Shown: one piece after another, positions 17,772 through 27,720 of the stretch
Layout of the letters: the number at the start of each line of letters is the position of its first letter
Position numbering within the stretch: position 1 is the stretch's first letter
From: Mucilaginibacter terrenus
GTDB lineage: Bacteria > Bacteroidota > Bacteroidia > Sphingobacteriales > Sphingobacteriaceae
Length of the DNA: 64,000 bases
Reading direction: 5' to 3'
Assembly (NCBI RefSeq): GCF_003432065.1
Contig: NZ_QWDE01000001.1
Span: 558,001-622,000, forward strand
The notes under the pieces: model-generated
What the model was told of the DNA's origin: nothing
Database searches by the model: none
Seen by the model: the letters and a program-made list of their open reading frames with translations, nothing else
Made by a program: the position numbers and the translations under genes

Positions 17772-20180
17772 ATGATAAAAAATTATATAGTTATTGCCTG
17801 GAGAAGCCTGACCAAAAACAAGGTTTTCTCTTTTATAAACACTTTCGGCCTTGCGGTAGGTTTGGCCTCCTGCATGCTTATTGCCGGGTATCTCTACCAG
17901 GAGCTTACTTACGATACTTATTCGCCCAACGCCAAACAGCTCTATCGTGTAAACCTCACAACCCTGTCTAACGGCGGTTCAGACGAATACCCCATGGTTG
18001 ATATTGCTGTAGGCGAGGGGATGAAAAATGCTTTTGGCGACGTTAAAGATTTTACCCGTATGGCTGGCCTTCCGTCCATGTTTGTTGAATACAACAACAA
18101 GCAATTTAAAGAGGGCGGCTTAATTATGGCCGATGCAAACTTTGCAGAGTTGTTTGGTCTGCCATTAACAGAGGGCGATAGCAAACGCGCCCTTTCCGAG
18201 CCAAACAGCATTGTGCTGACAAAGGAAATGGCTAAAAAGTATTTTGGAGATGAACCGGCATTGGGAAAAACCCTGCTCGTTAGTAAAAAACCAACCAGGG
18301 TAACCGGAATCATTAACAAAATTCCGGATAATACACACTTCCACGCGGATGCAATTATTAGTAACATCACCTACACCGCAGGGCGGCGGCAAACCTGGAG
18401 CAATATTGGATACTACACTTACCTATTGTTGCGCCCCGGCACCAACGTTAAATCTCTGGAAGCGAAATTTCCACAACTGGTAGCTAAATATGTAGTACCC
18501 GAAACACAGCATGACATGGGCGTAAGCCTTGCGGAAGCACAGAAGGCGGTGAATACCTTCCTGTTCAGCCTGGAGCCGGTTACTGATATCCACCTGCATT
18601 CGCACACCAAATTCGAACGTGAGGGCAACGGCGATATAGCATACGTTTACATATTTGGTGCGTTGGCTGCCTTTATACTGGTACTGGCTGGTATAAACTT
18701 TACCAATCTGTCTACAGCGGCGTCTTCAAAACGGGGTAAAGAGGTTGGTATCCGTAAAGTGCTGGGGTCGCTGAAGGGTAACCTTATTTCTCAATTTCTT
18801 ACCGAGAGTGTACTGCTCACCTTACTGGCGATGGCCATTGGCTTAGGCTTGGTTTACATGTTGCTGCCCTACTTTAATGAGGTATCCGGCAAAAACATTG
18901 GCATGTTGTTTTACCTCAACTACAAAGCAATAGCTGTAGAACTTGTGATTGCGCTTATAGTTGGCGTAGCTGCAGGTATTTACCCGGCTTTTTTCCTGTC
19001 GTCTTTTCAAGTGTTGACGGTACTCAAAGGTGCCACAATCAAAAGCAGCAAAAGTATGCTCCGCAGCGGTTTGATTGTGGTACAGTTCTTTATATCTACT
19101 GCGTTCATTATTGCAACAATAGTGGTTTATCAGCAACTAAGTTTTATGCAGAACCAAAAGCTGGGTTACGACAAGGAACAGGTGCTGGTAATTAACGATA
19201 CCTATACGCTGGGCAACAATCTTGTTCCGTTTAAAGATCAATTGATGCGCGACAAACGGGTGGTGAAAGCTACCATCAGCAGCGATGTGCCTATCCGCAC
19301 CTCAGATGGCACTCAGATCTATTTAAAGCCAACAACAGCCGGGCAGGAACACTCGGAAGTACATGCCAATATTTATCATATCGACGAAGATTATCTGCCC
19401 ACTATGGGCATCAAGATGGCTAAGGGACGCAATTTTATGCCTGCCTCAAAATCCGACTCATCAGCTGTGATTGTGAATGAGGCTGCTATAAAAGAACTTG
19501 GCCTGGCCAACACCGACCCAATCGGGCGTACTATAGTGCGTTCTGGTCAGCGTGAGTTTAACATCATAGGCGTAATGAAAGATTTCCATTACTCATCTGC
19601 AAAGGAGAAAATAGCGCCATTAATGATGCTTTACGGCCATAGCAATGGTACCATTATGGTAAAAGTAAAAACCGCCGACCTGAAGGGTCTTATAGCCGAC
19701 CTAAAAGGACAATGGGACAGCTACCATGCCGACGGGCCCTTCAGCTACAGTTTTCTTGATGATCAGTTTGCCTCGCTATACAGTGCGGAAGAGCGTACAG
19801 GTAAAATATTCACCTCGTTTGCGGTATTGGCTGTAATTATTGCGAGCCTTGGCTTATTCGGCCTGTCTGCCTTTAGCATACGCCAGCGGGTAAAAGAAAT
19901 AGGCATCCGTAAGGTTTTAGGTGCATCGTCGGGTTCTATTACAGGAATGTTGTCTGCGCAATTTTTAAAGCTGGTTGCAATAGCCATTGTCATCTCTGTC
20001 CCGGTAACGTGGTATGCCATGAGCAAGTGGCTGCAAGAGTTTGCGTACAGGGTGGAGATCTCCTGGTGGGTGTTTGCACTTGCAGGGGCAATAGCGCTTA
20101 TGGTTGCGTTTATCACGGTGAGCTTCCAGTCGGTTAAGGCAGCGCTGGCCAACCCGGTAAAGAGTCTAAGAAGCGAGTAA
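17772..20180 (+). CDS. ABC transporter permease, FtsX/MacB type (permease 8)
   Basis: This is an 802-residue permease from the ATG at 17772 (MIKNYIVIAWRS). A TTG at 17730 would add 14 residues that no paralogue has and would put the start inside the likely promoter. It is subtype C: DIHLHSHTKFEREGNGDIAY before helix 2 and HIDEDYLPTMGIKMAKGRNF in periplasmic domain 2, close to permease 9. Coupling segments are STAASSKRGKEVGIRK, where A replaces the R of STARS, and QRVKEIGIRKVLGASS. It opens the last transcription segment of the array, with permease 9 only 49 bp downstream. The neighbouring position and shared domains suggest permeases 8 and 9 are a duplicated pair. Substrate unknown. Confidence 0.92.
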   Translation: MIKNYIVIAWRSLTKNKVFSFINTFGLAVGLASCMLIAGYLYQELTYDTYSPNAKQLYRVNLTTLSNGGSDEYPMVDIAVGEGMKNAFGDVKDFTRMAGLPSMFVEYNNKQFKEGGLIMADANFAELFGLPLTEGDSKRALSEPNSIVLTKEMAKKYFGDEPALGKTLLVSKKPTRVTGIINKIPDNTHFHADAIISNITYTAGRRQTWSNIGYYTYLLLRPGTNVKSLEAKFPQLVAKYVVPETQHDMGVSLAEAQKAVNTFLFSLEPVTDIHLHSHTKFEREGNGDIAYVYIFGALAAFILVLAGINFTNLSTAASSKRGKEVGIRKVLGSLKGNLISQFLTESVLLTLLAMAIGLGLVYMLLPYFNEVSGKNIGMLFYLNYKAIAVELVIALIVGVAAGIYPAFFLSSFQVLTVLKGATIKSSKSMLRSGLIVVQFFISTAFIIATIVVYQQLSFMQNQKLGYDKEQVLVINDTYTLGNNLVPFKDQLMRDKRVVKATISSDVPIRTSDGTQIYLKPTTAGQEHSEVHANIYHIDEDYLPTMGIKMAKGRNFMPASKSDSSAVIVNEAAIKELGLANTDPIGRTIVRSGQREFNIIGVMKDFHYSSAKEKIAPLMMLYGHSNGTIMVKVKTADLKGLIADLKGQWDSYHADGPFSYSFLDDQFASLYSAEERTGKIFTSFAVLAVIIASLGLFGLSAFSIRQRVKEIGIRKVLGASSGSITGMLSAQFLKLVAIAIVISVPVTWYAMSKWLQEFAYRVEISWWVFALAGAIALMVAFITVSFQSVKAALANPVKSLRSE

Positions 20181-20229
20181 TGGCAACCTAAGTAACATAA
20201 ATATTTATCACAGTTCAGTTTTATAGGCA

Positions 20230-22656
20230 ATGTTTAAAAACTATTTAAAAAGTGCTTTACGAAGCCTTACAAAAAATAAAGGATTTACTGCAATTAACAT
20301 TTTAGGCCTTGCGCTTGGCCTCTGTGTATGTATGCTCATCGTGTTTTACGTGGTAGATGAACTCGGTTACGATAGCTACAACACCAATGCAAATCGCATT
20401 TACCGGGTGAACAATGATATAAAGTTTGGCGGTTCGGTAAACAACTATGCCGTGTCTCCGGCGCCCCTGGCAGAGGCGTTCAGGCATGACCTTCCTGAAG
20501 TTGAGGACATTGCACGCTTTCGGGACCGCGGTGGATATAAAGTTCGTAAAGGCGACCACAACATCCAGGAGGCACACTTCGTGTTTGCCGATCCTTCCAT
20601 CTTTAATGTATTTACGCTACCTGCATTATACGGCAATCCCGTAAAAGCGCTTGCTGAGCCTAAGAACGCTGTAATAACTGAGAGTATGGCGGTTAAATAC
20701 TTTGCAACCGCGAATGCTGTAGGCAAAACACTTACCCTTAATGATACCCTGCTGTACAAAGTAGGCGCTGTGATTAAAGATGTGCCCAGGCGCTCGCACT
20801 TTAACTATGATTTCTTTTTAGCGATGAGCGGCCTGGACGAGAGTAAAAATGGTGCATGGCTTAGCAACAACTTCAACACTTATGTGCTGGTAAAACAAGG
20901 CACCGATGTAAACCGCATGGCTGCCAAGTTTCCGTCCATGGTACGTAAATACGTGGGTGGGCAGCTACAAGCGGCTGTGCACATGGATTATGACAAGTTC
21001 GAGGCAAACGGAGACTACTACCATCTCCAGCTAATGCCGTTAAAAAAGATCCACTTGTACTCCAGCGACATTGCCGAACTATCAGCAAATGGCAACATAC
21101 AATACGTGTATATATTCTCGGCAGTTGCTATATTCATCTTGCTTATCGCGTGTGTAAACTTCATGAACCTTTCTACAGCACGTTCGGCAAACCGGGCGCG
21201 CGAGGTAGGTGTGCGTAAGGTACTGGGGTCATCACGCAAGCAATTGATATCGCAATTTTTGTCGGAATCTGTAATTGTAACATTTTTTGCAACATTAATT
21301 GCCCTCGCCGGGGCTTGGGCTTTACTGCCGCTGTTCAACCAAATGGCAGACAAACAACTGTTAATAGACACAGCTACTATGTTATGGCTGCTGCCATCCT
21401 TATTGGTTGTAGTGCTGGTAATTGGCTGCCTGGCCGGTTCTTACCCGGCGTTCTTCCTTTCCGCTTTTCAGCCTGTGCAGGTGCTTAAGGGTAAATTGTC
21501 ATCAGGTTTTAAAGGCGGGTTCCTGCGCAGCTTTCTGGTGGTTTTCCAATTTTCAATTTCCGTTTTCCTCATTATTGGTACGCTGGTAATTTACCATCAG
21601 CTAAAGTATATTCAAAGTAAAGACCTCGGCTTTAATCGCGACCAGGTATTGGTAGTTCATAACACGGATATTCTTGGCAACAACAGTAAAGTTTTTAAAC
21701 AGGAAGTAAGGACGTTACCCGGTGTAATAAGTTCTACCATGACAGGTTTTATACCGACGAACAGCTGGCGAAACAGTACAACTTTTTTTAAGGATGCATC
21801 TTTAAACATGAAGGAGGCAGTTACCTCACAGGTATGGGATATTGATGAAGATTACATACCAACCATGGGGATGAAAATGGCTTATGGCCGCAACTTCTCC
21901 AAAGACATGAAGACCGATACCGCGGCAGTAATAGTTAACGAAGCTGCGGCCAGGTTACTTGGCTGGCGTGATGCATCCAACAAAGAAATTGTGGGCGTTC
22001 AGGATAATATGGGTAAAGTATTAAAGCGCTATACTATTGTGGGTGTTGTTAAAGATTTTAATTTCAATTCTCTGCGCGAGAACATTTCGCCATTATTGTT
22101 CAAGTTAAATGAAAACCGCGGAGCTCTGGCTGTGCGTATTGGTGCTGCTGACGTAGGCAGCGTAATGAAGCAGATAAAATCTAAGTGGCAATCGGTATCG
22201 CCAAACCAGGAGTTTAGCTATTCATTTATGGATGAAGACTTCGACCGTACTTACCGTACAGAGCAGCGCATGGGCGGCATATTCATCGCGTTTACTTCTA
22301 TGGCTATTATCATCGCCTGCCTGGGGTTATTTGGTTTGGCAGCTTATGCTGCAGAGCAGCGCACTAAAGAGATAGGCATCCGCAAGGTACTGGGTGCAAG
22401 CACATCTATAATAGTAGGTATGTTATCCCGCGATTTTATCAAATTGGTAATTATTTCTATACTGGTGGCATCACCGCTTGCCTGGCTGTTTATGCAGCAA
22501 TGGTTTTTACAGGGCTTTGCCTATCATGATAATGTAAAGTGGTGGGTGTTTGCCGTGGCAGGTGGCGGAGCAATATTAATTGCTTTTGTAACCATCAGCT
22601 TTCAATCAGTAAAGGCAGCTATCGCTAATCCGGTAAAAAGTTTAAAAACAGAGTAA
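20230..22656 (+). CDS. ABC transporter permease, FtsX/MacB type (permease 9)
   Basis: This is a complete 808-residue permease starting MFKNYLKSALRS and ending NPVKSLKTE. Subtype C features are SYNTNANRIYRVN after helix 1, IAELSANGNIQYVYIF before helix 2, and DIDEDYIPTMGMKMAYGRNF in periplasmic domain 2. Yet the first coupling segment, STARSANRAREVGVRK, is closer to that of subtype A permease 11 (STARSENRAREVGVRK) than to its adjacent relative permease 8. This is a local mosaic within one protein. The second coupling segment is QRTKEIGIRKVLGAST. The last helix pair contains an unusual WFLQGFAYHDNVKWWVF with one extra residue. No terminator separates it from permeases 8 or 10. Confidence 0.92.
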   Translation: MFKNYLKSALRSLTKNKGFTAINILGLALGLCVCMLIVFYVVDELGYDSYNTNANRIYRVNNDIKFGGSVNNYAVSPAPLAEAFRHDLPEVEDIARFRDRGGYKVRKGDHNIQEAHFVFADPSIFNVFTLPALYGNPVKALAEPKNAVITESMAVKYFATANAVGKTLTLNDTLLYKVGAVIKDVPRRSHFNYDFFLAMSGLDESKNGAWLSNNFNTYVLVKQGTDVNRMAAKFPSMVRKYVGGQLQAAVHMDYDKFEANGDYYHLQLMPLKKIHLYSSDIAELSANGNIQYVYIFSAVAIFILLIACVNFMNLSTARSANRAREVGVRKVLGSSRKQLISQFLSESVIVTFFATLIALAGAWALLPLFNQMADKQLLIDTATMLWLLPSLLVVVLVIGCLAGSYPAFFLSAFQPVQVLKGKLSSGFKGGFLRSFLVVFQFSISVFLIIGTLVIYHQLKYIQSKDLGFNRDQVLVVHNTDILGNNSKVFKQEVRTLPGVISSTMTGFIPTNSWRNSTTFFKDASLNMKEAVTSQVWDIDEDYIPTMGMKMAYGRNFSKDMKTDTAAVIVNEAAARLLGWRDASNKEIVGVQDNMGKVLKRYTIVGVVKDFNFNSLRENISPLLFKLNENRGALAVRIGAADVGSVMKQIKSKWQSVSPNQEFSYSFMDEDFDRTYRTEQRMGGIFIAFTSMAIIIACLGLFGLAAYAAEQRTKEIGIRKVLGASTSIIVGMLSRDFIKLVIISILVASPLAWLFMQQWFLQGFAYHDNVKWWVFAVAGGGAILIAFVTISFQSVKAAIANPVKSLKTE

Positions 22657-22730
22657 AGTAATACACGGCTTCTAAGAAGCTGGGGGGATTGCACCAGTAT
22701 CTCGTTACAACATTAATATATCCATCCGTA

Positions 22731-25199
22731 ATGATAAAGAACTACTTCAAAATAGCTCTCAGGAGCTTCCGCAAACACAAACTATTCACGTTTATAAATG
22801 TGGTGGGCTTATCCATTGGTATTAGTGCTGCGGTAGTCATCTACCTCATTGTGCAGTTTGATTTAAACTTTAACCGGTTTGACAACGATACCAGTAATGT
22901 GTACCGCATTGTTACCAACTATTCGTTTGCGGGTAACCCGGGGTACAACGGTGGTGTATGCGGTCCTTTAACGGTAGCTGTAAAAAACCAGGTACCGGGT
23001 GTAGATCAGTCTGCACCATTTTTTACCCTATGGGAAACTAAGGTGAACGTACCCGGTGAGCATGGGGCAGAGCTAACGCTAAAGAAAGAAAAGAACATCG
23101 TTCTTGCTGACGGGCAGTACTTCAACCTGTTTCATTACAACTGGCTGGCAGGCTCGGCAAAATCAGCGCTAAATAGGCCTAACCAATTGGTAATAACATC
23201 GCAGAGGGCGCAGCTTTATTTCCCCAATGTGCCATATGACCGTATAATTGGCCGTGAAGTAATTTATGAGGATACCATTAAAACTACAGTGAGCGGCGTC
23301 GTACAAAGCCTGCCGGCGAATACCGACTTTGCTTTCACAGATTTCATATCTTATTCATCCGGTAACACTGTGCCTGCCTGGAAAGATAATATGCAGCTTA
23401 CCGAGTGGGGGAGTACTACATCTGCATCTCAGCTGTTTGTTAAACTTAACCCAAGAGTGTCGCCACAGGTTATCACCCGCAAGATTAATGATCTGCTGAA
23501 AAAGTACAATCCGCCGAAGGCTGAAGATAAGGGCAACTCACAGTCGTTCAGCTTGCAGCCACTTGCCAATCTGCACTTTAGTCAGCAGTACTTTCCGTTT
23601 GATAACGGCAGTACGGTAAGCCTCACCACCTTGTATGGTTTGCTTATTATTGGCGCTTTCCTGCTGGTGCTTGGTTGCATCAACTTTATTAACCTTACTA
23701 CTGCGCAGGCATCACAGAGAGCTAAGGAGATTGGTATACGCAAAACAATGGGTAGTACGCGCAGCCAGCTTATCATGCAGTTTTTAAGTGAAACCTTCCT
23801 GGTAACGTTGCTAGCTGTTATTATATCTGTTTGTATAGCCCCAGTGATTTTAAAACTTTTTGCAGATTTTATTCCGCCGGGTATTAGTGCAAACTTAATT
23901 CATCAGCCAGATCTTGTAATTTTTCTCATCGTTCTGACTATAGGAGTAAGCCTTTTGTCTGGCTTTTATCCTGCCTTGGTCCTTTCAGGCTATAAGCCTG
24001 TGGCTGTGCTAAAAACCCAGGCAAACAGCTTGGCCGGCAAAACCCGCAACGCCGTACTTCGCAAATCGTTAACGGTTACGCAGTTTGTTATTGCACAGTT
24101 CTTTATCATGGCTACAGTACTGGTAAGTAAGCAGATATATTACGCGCTAAATAAGGACCTGGGCTTTAAGAAAGATGCTATTGTAAATATCTCCACGCCG
24201 TTTAAGAGCCTTGGTACAGATAAACAGCAGGTATTTTTAAATGCCGTACGCAACATGCCCCAGGTACAAATGGTAAGTGTTGGCGGCGCGGCGCCTTCAT
24301 CATCCAATACAAACTCTACCACGGCAAAGTATACCGACGGTAAAAAAGAAGTAAAAACCGATGTTGAACAAAAGTTTGGCGACGAGAACTATATCAAACT
24401 TTATAACATCAAACTATTGGCCGGGCGCAGCTTGCAGCCTGCAGATACCGGCAGAGCATTTGTAATTAATAATACTTACGCGAAGACGCTCGGCTTCAGA
24501 AATCCGGCTGATGCGATAGGAAAGGTATTAGACTATAACGACAGAAAAATGGAAATAATAGGTGTGGCGAATGACTTTTACCAGAAATCCCTTCACTCGG
24601 CTATCCGCCCGCTGGTTATTTTACAACCTTTCCGTAACAAATGGAATAACCGCACGCTGCATATTGCTTTAAAACCGCAAACTGCCGGTGGAACAGAATG
24701 GACAACTGCGCTGGATAAAATAGGCTCCACATGGAAAAACATATACCCGGAAGATGATTTCGAGTACACGTTTTATGATGAAGCGATTGCGAAATTTTAT
24801 ACTGTGGAACAAAATACAACCAGGCTGCTAACATGGGCAACCGGCTTATCGGTATTTATTAGCTGCCTTGGCCTGCTTGGCCTTGCTATGTATACTACCG
24901 GCCAACGTACTAAAGAAATCGGCGTACGTAAGGTACTGGGTGCTTCGGTAGGGCAAATTGTTGCTTTATTATCTAAAGAATTGATTTGGCTTATTGTGCT
25001 TGCATTTGTACTGGTTACACCAATTGCTTATTATGCTATGCAGAAATGGACTGAGAACTTTGTAGACCGTACGCCAATCAGTTGGTGGGTATTTGTGCTT
25101 AGCGGCGCAGGTATGCTTGTAGCAGCGTTGTTTACATCAAGTTTTCAAACGGTAAAAGCTGCAGCAGCAAACCCGGTTAAAAGTTTAAAAACGGAATAA
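22731..25199 (+). CDS. ABC transporter permease, FtsX/MacB type (permease 10, divergent)
   Basis: This is an 822-residue permease from the ATG at 22731 (MIKNYFKIALRS). An alternative start at 22689 would add 14 residues unlike the family. It is the most divergent complete copy. The HLYS motif before helix 2 reads LHFSQQYFPFDNGSTVS, the first coupling segment is TTAQASQRAKEIGIRK, periplasmic domain 2 holds an NSTTAKYTDGKKEVKTD stretch, and the end is NPVKSLKTE. The second coupling segment is QRTKEIGVRKVLGASV. It fits none of subtypes A, B or C well, so a distinct cargo or partner is possible. It sits 74 bp after permease 9 and 50 bp before permease 11, probably in the same transcript. Confidence 0.91.
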   Translation: MIKNYFKIALRSFRKHKLFTFINVVGLSIGISAAVVIYLIVQFDLNFNRFDNDTSNVYRIVTNYSFAGNPGYNGGVCGPLTVAVKNQVPGVDQSAPFFTLWETKVNVPGEHGAELTLKKEKNIVLADGQYFNLFHYNWLAGSAKSALNRPNQLVITSQRAQLYFPNVPYDRIIGREVIYEDTIKTTVSGVVQSLPANTDFAFTDFISYSSGNTVPAWKDNMQLTEWGSTTSASQLFVKLNPRVSPQVITRKINDLLKKYNPPKAEDKGNSQSFSLQPLANLHFSQQYFPFDNGSTVSLTTLYGLLIIGAFLLVLGCINFINLTTAQASQRAKEIGIRKTMGSTRSQLIMQFLSETFLVTLLAVIISVCIAPVILKLFADFIPPGISANLIHQPDLVIFLIVLTIGVSLLSGFYPALVLSGYKPVAVLKTQANSLAGKTRNAVLRKSLTVTQFVIAQFFIMATVLVSKQIYYALNKDLGFKKDAIVNISTPFKSLGTDKQQVFLNAVRNMPQVQMVSVGGAAPSSSNTNSTTAKYTDGKKEVKTDVEQKFGDENYIKLYNIKLLAGRSLQPADTGRAFVINNTYAKTLGFRNPADAIGKVLDYNDRKMEIIGVANDFYQKSLHSAIRPLVILQPFRNKWNNRTLHIALKPQTAGGTEWTTALDKIGSTWKNIYPEDDFEYTFYDEAIAKFYTVEQNTTRLLTWATGLSVFISCLGLLGLAMYTTGQRTKEIGVRKVLGASVGQIVALLSKELIWLIVLAFVLVTPIAYYAMQKWTENFVDRTPISWWVFVLSGAGMLVAALFTSSFQTVKAAAANPVKSLKTE

Positions 25200-25249
25200 G
25201 CGGGTAATCTAACTCCTGAGATTAACAGAATAAAAGGACTAGCAAATAT

Positions 25250-27616
25250 ATGCTGACGAATTACTTTAAAATAGCCTGGCGCAATATTACCAGGCATAAA
25301 CTATATAGCTTTATAAACATAGGCGGGCTGGGTATTGGCATGGCGGTAAGTTTTATGCTGCTGTTGTATGTGTATAATGAATTTACCTTTAACAAGTACC
25401 ACGAGAAAGGCGATCGCATCTATCAGTTATTCCGCAACCAGGCAGCAAGCGGCGAATTGATCACCACCAACGGCATGTCCGTACCAATTGCAGCAGCTAT
25501 ACGCAAAGATTTCCCGGAGCTTGAAAAAGTTGCCAGGACAAACTGGGCCTATGATAACCTTTTTGGCTATAAGAACAAATCGTTAAAGCTGGAGATGATC
25601 TCTGCTGATCCCGATTTTTTGGATATTTTTACTATAAAACTTCTAAAAGGCAAACGACAGGATGTTTTCAGCAACGTTCAGTCGGTAATTATTTCTGAGT
25701 CGGCAGCTAAAGCTTTATTTGGCACGGAAGATCCGATAGGTAAAACACTCAAATTTAACACGACGGGTACGGTGATGGTATCCGGCTTGTATAAAGATCT
25801 GCCTGAAAACGGCTCATTTAAATTCAAGGTTTTTGGATCATGGGCCGGGCTGGAAGCAAACCAACCGTGGGTCAAAAACTACTCGTGGGGCAACTTTTCC
25901 TTTAAGACCTATGCGCTTGTAAAGCCAGGTATAGATGTAGCCCGTTTAAATGCTAAACTGGCCGGCACCATAGAGAAGTATAACAGTGCCGACAAAGAGA
26001 ATAAGCTTTTCTTATATCCTTTTGAGCGTTTACACCTGTATAGCGAATTTAAGAATGGGGTAAGCGTTGGTGGTGCAATACAATATGTAAGGCTTTTTAT
26101 GTTCCTGGCATTGGGCATCCTGCTTATTGCCTGTATTAATTTTATGAACCTGTCCACCGCCCGGTCAGAAAACCGGGCCCGCGAAGTTGGTGTACGTAAA
26201 GTGGTAGGCGCAAGGCGCTTTGCCATTGTAAAACAATTTTTGGGCGAGTCGCTGCTTATGTCGGCCGTATCCTTTGTTTTCGCAATTGTTTTGGTGACTA
26301 TTCTGTTAGATTACTTTAACAGCATTATTCACAAAAACCTGGCAATACCTTACCACCTGCCACAATTTTGGATAGCAGCAACAGGCATTATACTGATAAC
26401 CGGCATTATAGCGGGCAGTTACCCTGCCTTGTTCCTTTCATCATTTAAGCCGGTTAAGGTGCTTAAAGGGCTTAATAAAACCGGTAACGCAACCTTACGG
26501 CCCAGGCAGGTACTGGTTACCCTGCAGTTTGTATTTGCCACCTGCCTTATCCTTTCTACCATTCTTATCTACAAACAAATACAATACATAAAAAACAAGC
26601 CTGCAGGATACGACAGAAATGGCGTAATAGAAGTTTCACAGGAAGGGAAGTTATACGACAAGTTTGAACTGTTCAGGCGAGATGCTATTGAGGCAGGTGC
26701 CATTGTAGATGGCTCCGCAACATCAGGCACAATTTCCACCCGCAACAGTTCGTCGTGGGGCATTACGTGGCCAGGGCAACTCCCGGGAGAAGACAAGACG
26801 CCTATTGACCAAATTGTTACCACTTACCATTTTACCAATACTTTTGGTGTGAAAATGGCGGAGGGACGCGACTTTGAAGAGGGCAGGCCAAGTGATACCC
26901 TCGCTATTCTAATGAACGAGGCCGCCGTTAAGCTTATGCGCCTCAAGAGTCCCTTAGGTACAAAAGTAAAGTGGCAGGGGCAGGACAGGGTAGTTATAGG
27001 GATTATGAAGGACTTTATACAAGGCAGCCCGTCCGAACCAATAAACCCTTTAATAGTGGGCTTTATGAAAGACTGGAATGGGACAGCAAATCTGCGGCTT
27101 AATTCGCGTATCTCTGTGTCATCAGCATTAAGCAAACTGGAAGCTGTTTACAAAAAGTACAACCCTGAGTACCCGTTTGAATACAAGTTTTTAGATGAGT
27201 TGTACGGCGAAAAGTTCCGTACCGAGCAATTGCTGGGTACGCTGGCCAATTCTTTTACGGTGCTGGCAATTGTTATATCATGTTTAGGTTTGTTCGGGTT
27301 GGCATCATTCTCGGCAGAACAGCGTCGTAAAGAGATAGGCATCCGTAAAGTGCTTGGCGCCACAACTGCGCATTTATGGTATAGCCTTTCAAAAGAATTT
27401 GTAGTGCTGGTACTTATTGCTTTTGTAATAGGCGCAGGCGTAAGCTATTACTTCATGAGTGACTGGCTTAGCCGGTACACTTACCATACAGATATCAGCC
27501 CCTGGGTATTTGCGGCAACTATACTCATCAGCTTATTGGTTACGCTCACCACCGTTAGCTGGCAGGCCATAAAAGCGGCGTTGAGCAATCCTGTAAAGAG
27601 CCTGAGAAGCGAGTAG
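25250..27616 (+). CDS. ABC transporter permease, FtsX/MacB type (permease 11, last of the array)
   Basis: This is a complete 788-residue subtype A permease: start MLTNYFKIAWRN, RLHLYSEFKNGVSVGGAIQ before helix 2, STARSENRAREVGVRK as first coupling segment, FTNTFGVKMAEGRDF in periplasmic domain 2, QRRKEIGIRKVLGATT as second coupling segment, and NPVKSLRSE at the end. A hairpin terminator begins 26 bp after its stop codon and closes the array. Beyond it lie a dispersed repeat and recR, which is functionally unrelated. Neither this end of the array nor any internal position has an ABC ATPase or an RND-type adaptor gene. Any such partner must be left of the window or elsewhere. Confidence 0.92.
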   Translation: MLTNYFKIAWRNITRHKLYSFINIGGLGIGMAVSFMLLLYVYNEFTFNKYHEKGDRIYQLFRNQAASGELITTNGMSVPIAAAIRKDFPELEKVARTNWAYDNLFGYKNKSLKLEMISADPDFLDIFTIKLLKGKRQDVFSNVQSVIISESAAKALFGTEDPIGKTLKFNTTGTVMVSGLYKDLPENGSFKFKVFGSWAGLEANQPWVKNYSWGNFSFKTYALVKPGIDVARLNAKLAGTIEKYNSADKENKLFLYPFERLHLYSEFKNGVSVGGAIQYVRLFMFLALGILLIACINFMNLSTARSENRAREVGVRKVVGARRFAIVKQFLGESLLMSAVSFVFAIVLVTILLDYFNSIIHKNLAIPYHLPQFWIAATGIILITGIIAGSYPALFLSSFKPVKVLKGLNKTGNATLRPRQVLVTLQFVFATCLILSTILIYKQIQYIKNKPAGYDRNGVIEVSQEGKLYDKFELFRRDAIEAGAIVDGSATSGTISTRNSSSWGITWPGQLPGEDKTPIDQIVTTYHFTNTFGVKMAEGRDFEEGRPSDTLAILMNEAAVKLMRLKSPLGTKVKWQGQDRVVIGIMKDFIQGSPSEPINPLIVGFMKDWNGTANLRLNSRISVSSALSKLEAVYKKYNPEYPFEYKFLDELYGEKFRTEQLLGTLANSFTVLAIVISCLGLFGLASFSAEQRRKEIGIRKVLGATTAHLWYSLSKEFVVLVLIAFVIGAGVSYYFMSDWLSRYTYHTDISPWVFAATILISLLVTLTTVSWQAIKAALSNPVKSLRSE

Positions 27617-27641
27617 GCCACATCTTTAACAATGTATCAGA

Positions 27642-27671
27642 AAGAGGCGCTTTAAGGTGCCTCTTCTTGTT
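27642..27671 (+). terminator. Intrinsic terminator closing the permease array
   Basis: AAGAGGCGC pairs with GTGCCTCTT (one G-U pair) around a 6-base loop and is followed by CTTGTT, a short T-rich tail. Confidence 0.7.
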
Positions 27672-27720
27672 ATGTAGCTAATATATCTGCAGAAGATTGC
27701 TTCCTATATAGCATTTAAAA

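Noticed and set aside
2..27616. Array as a composite transposon or recent amplification
   Set aside because: No transposase, integrase or flanking direct repeats were seen, and the paralogues are strongly diverged apart from short end and coupling motifs.
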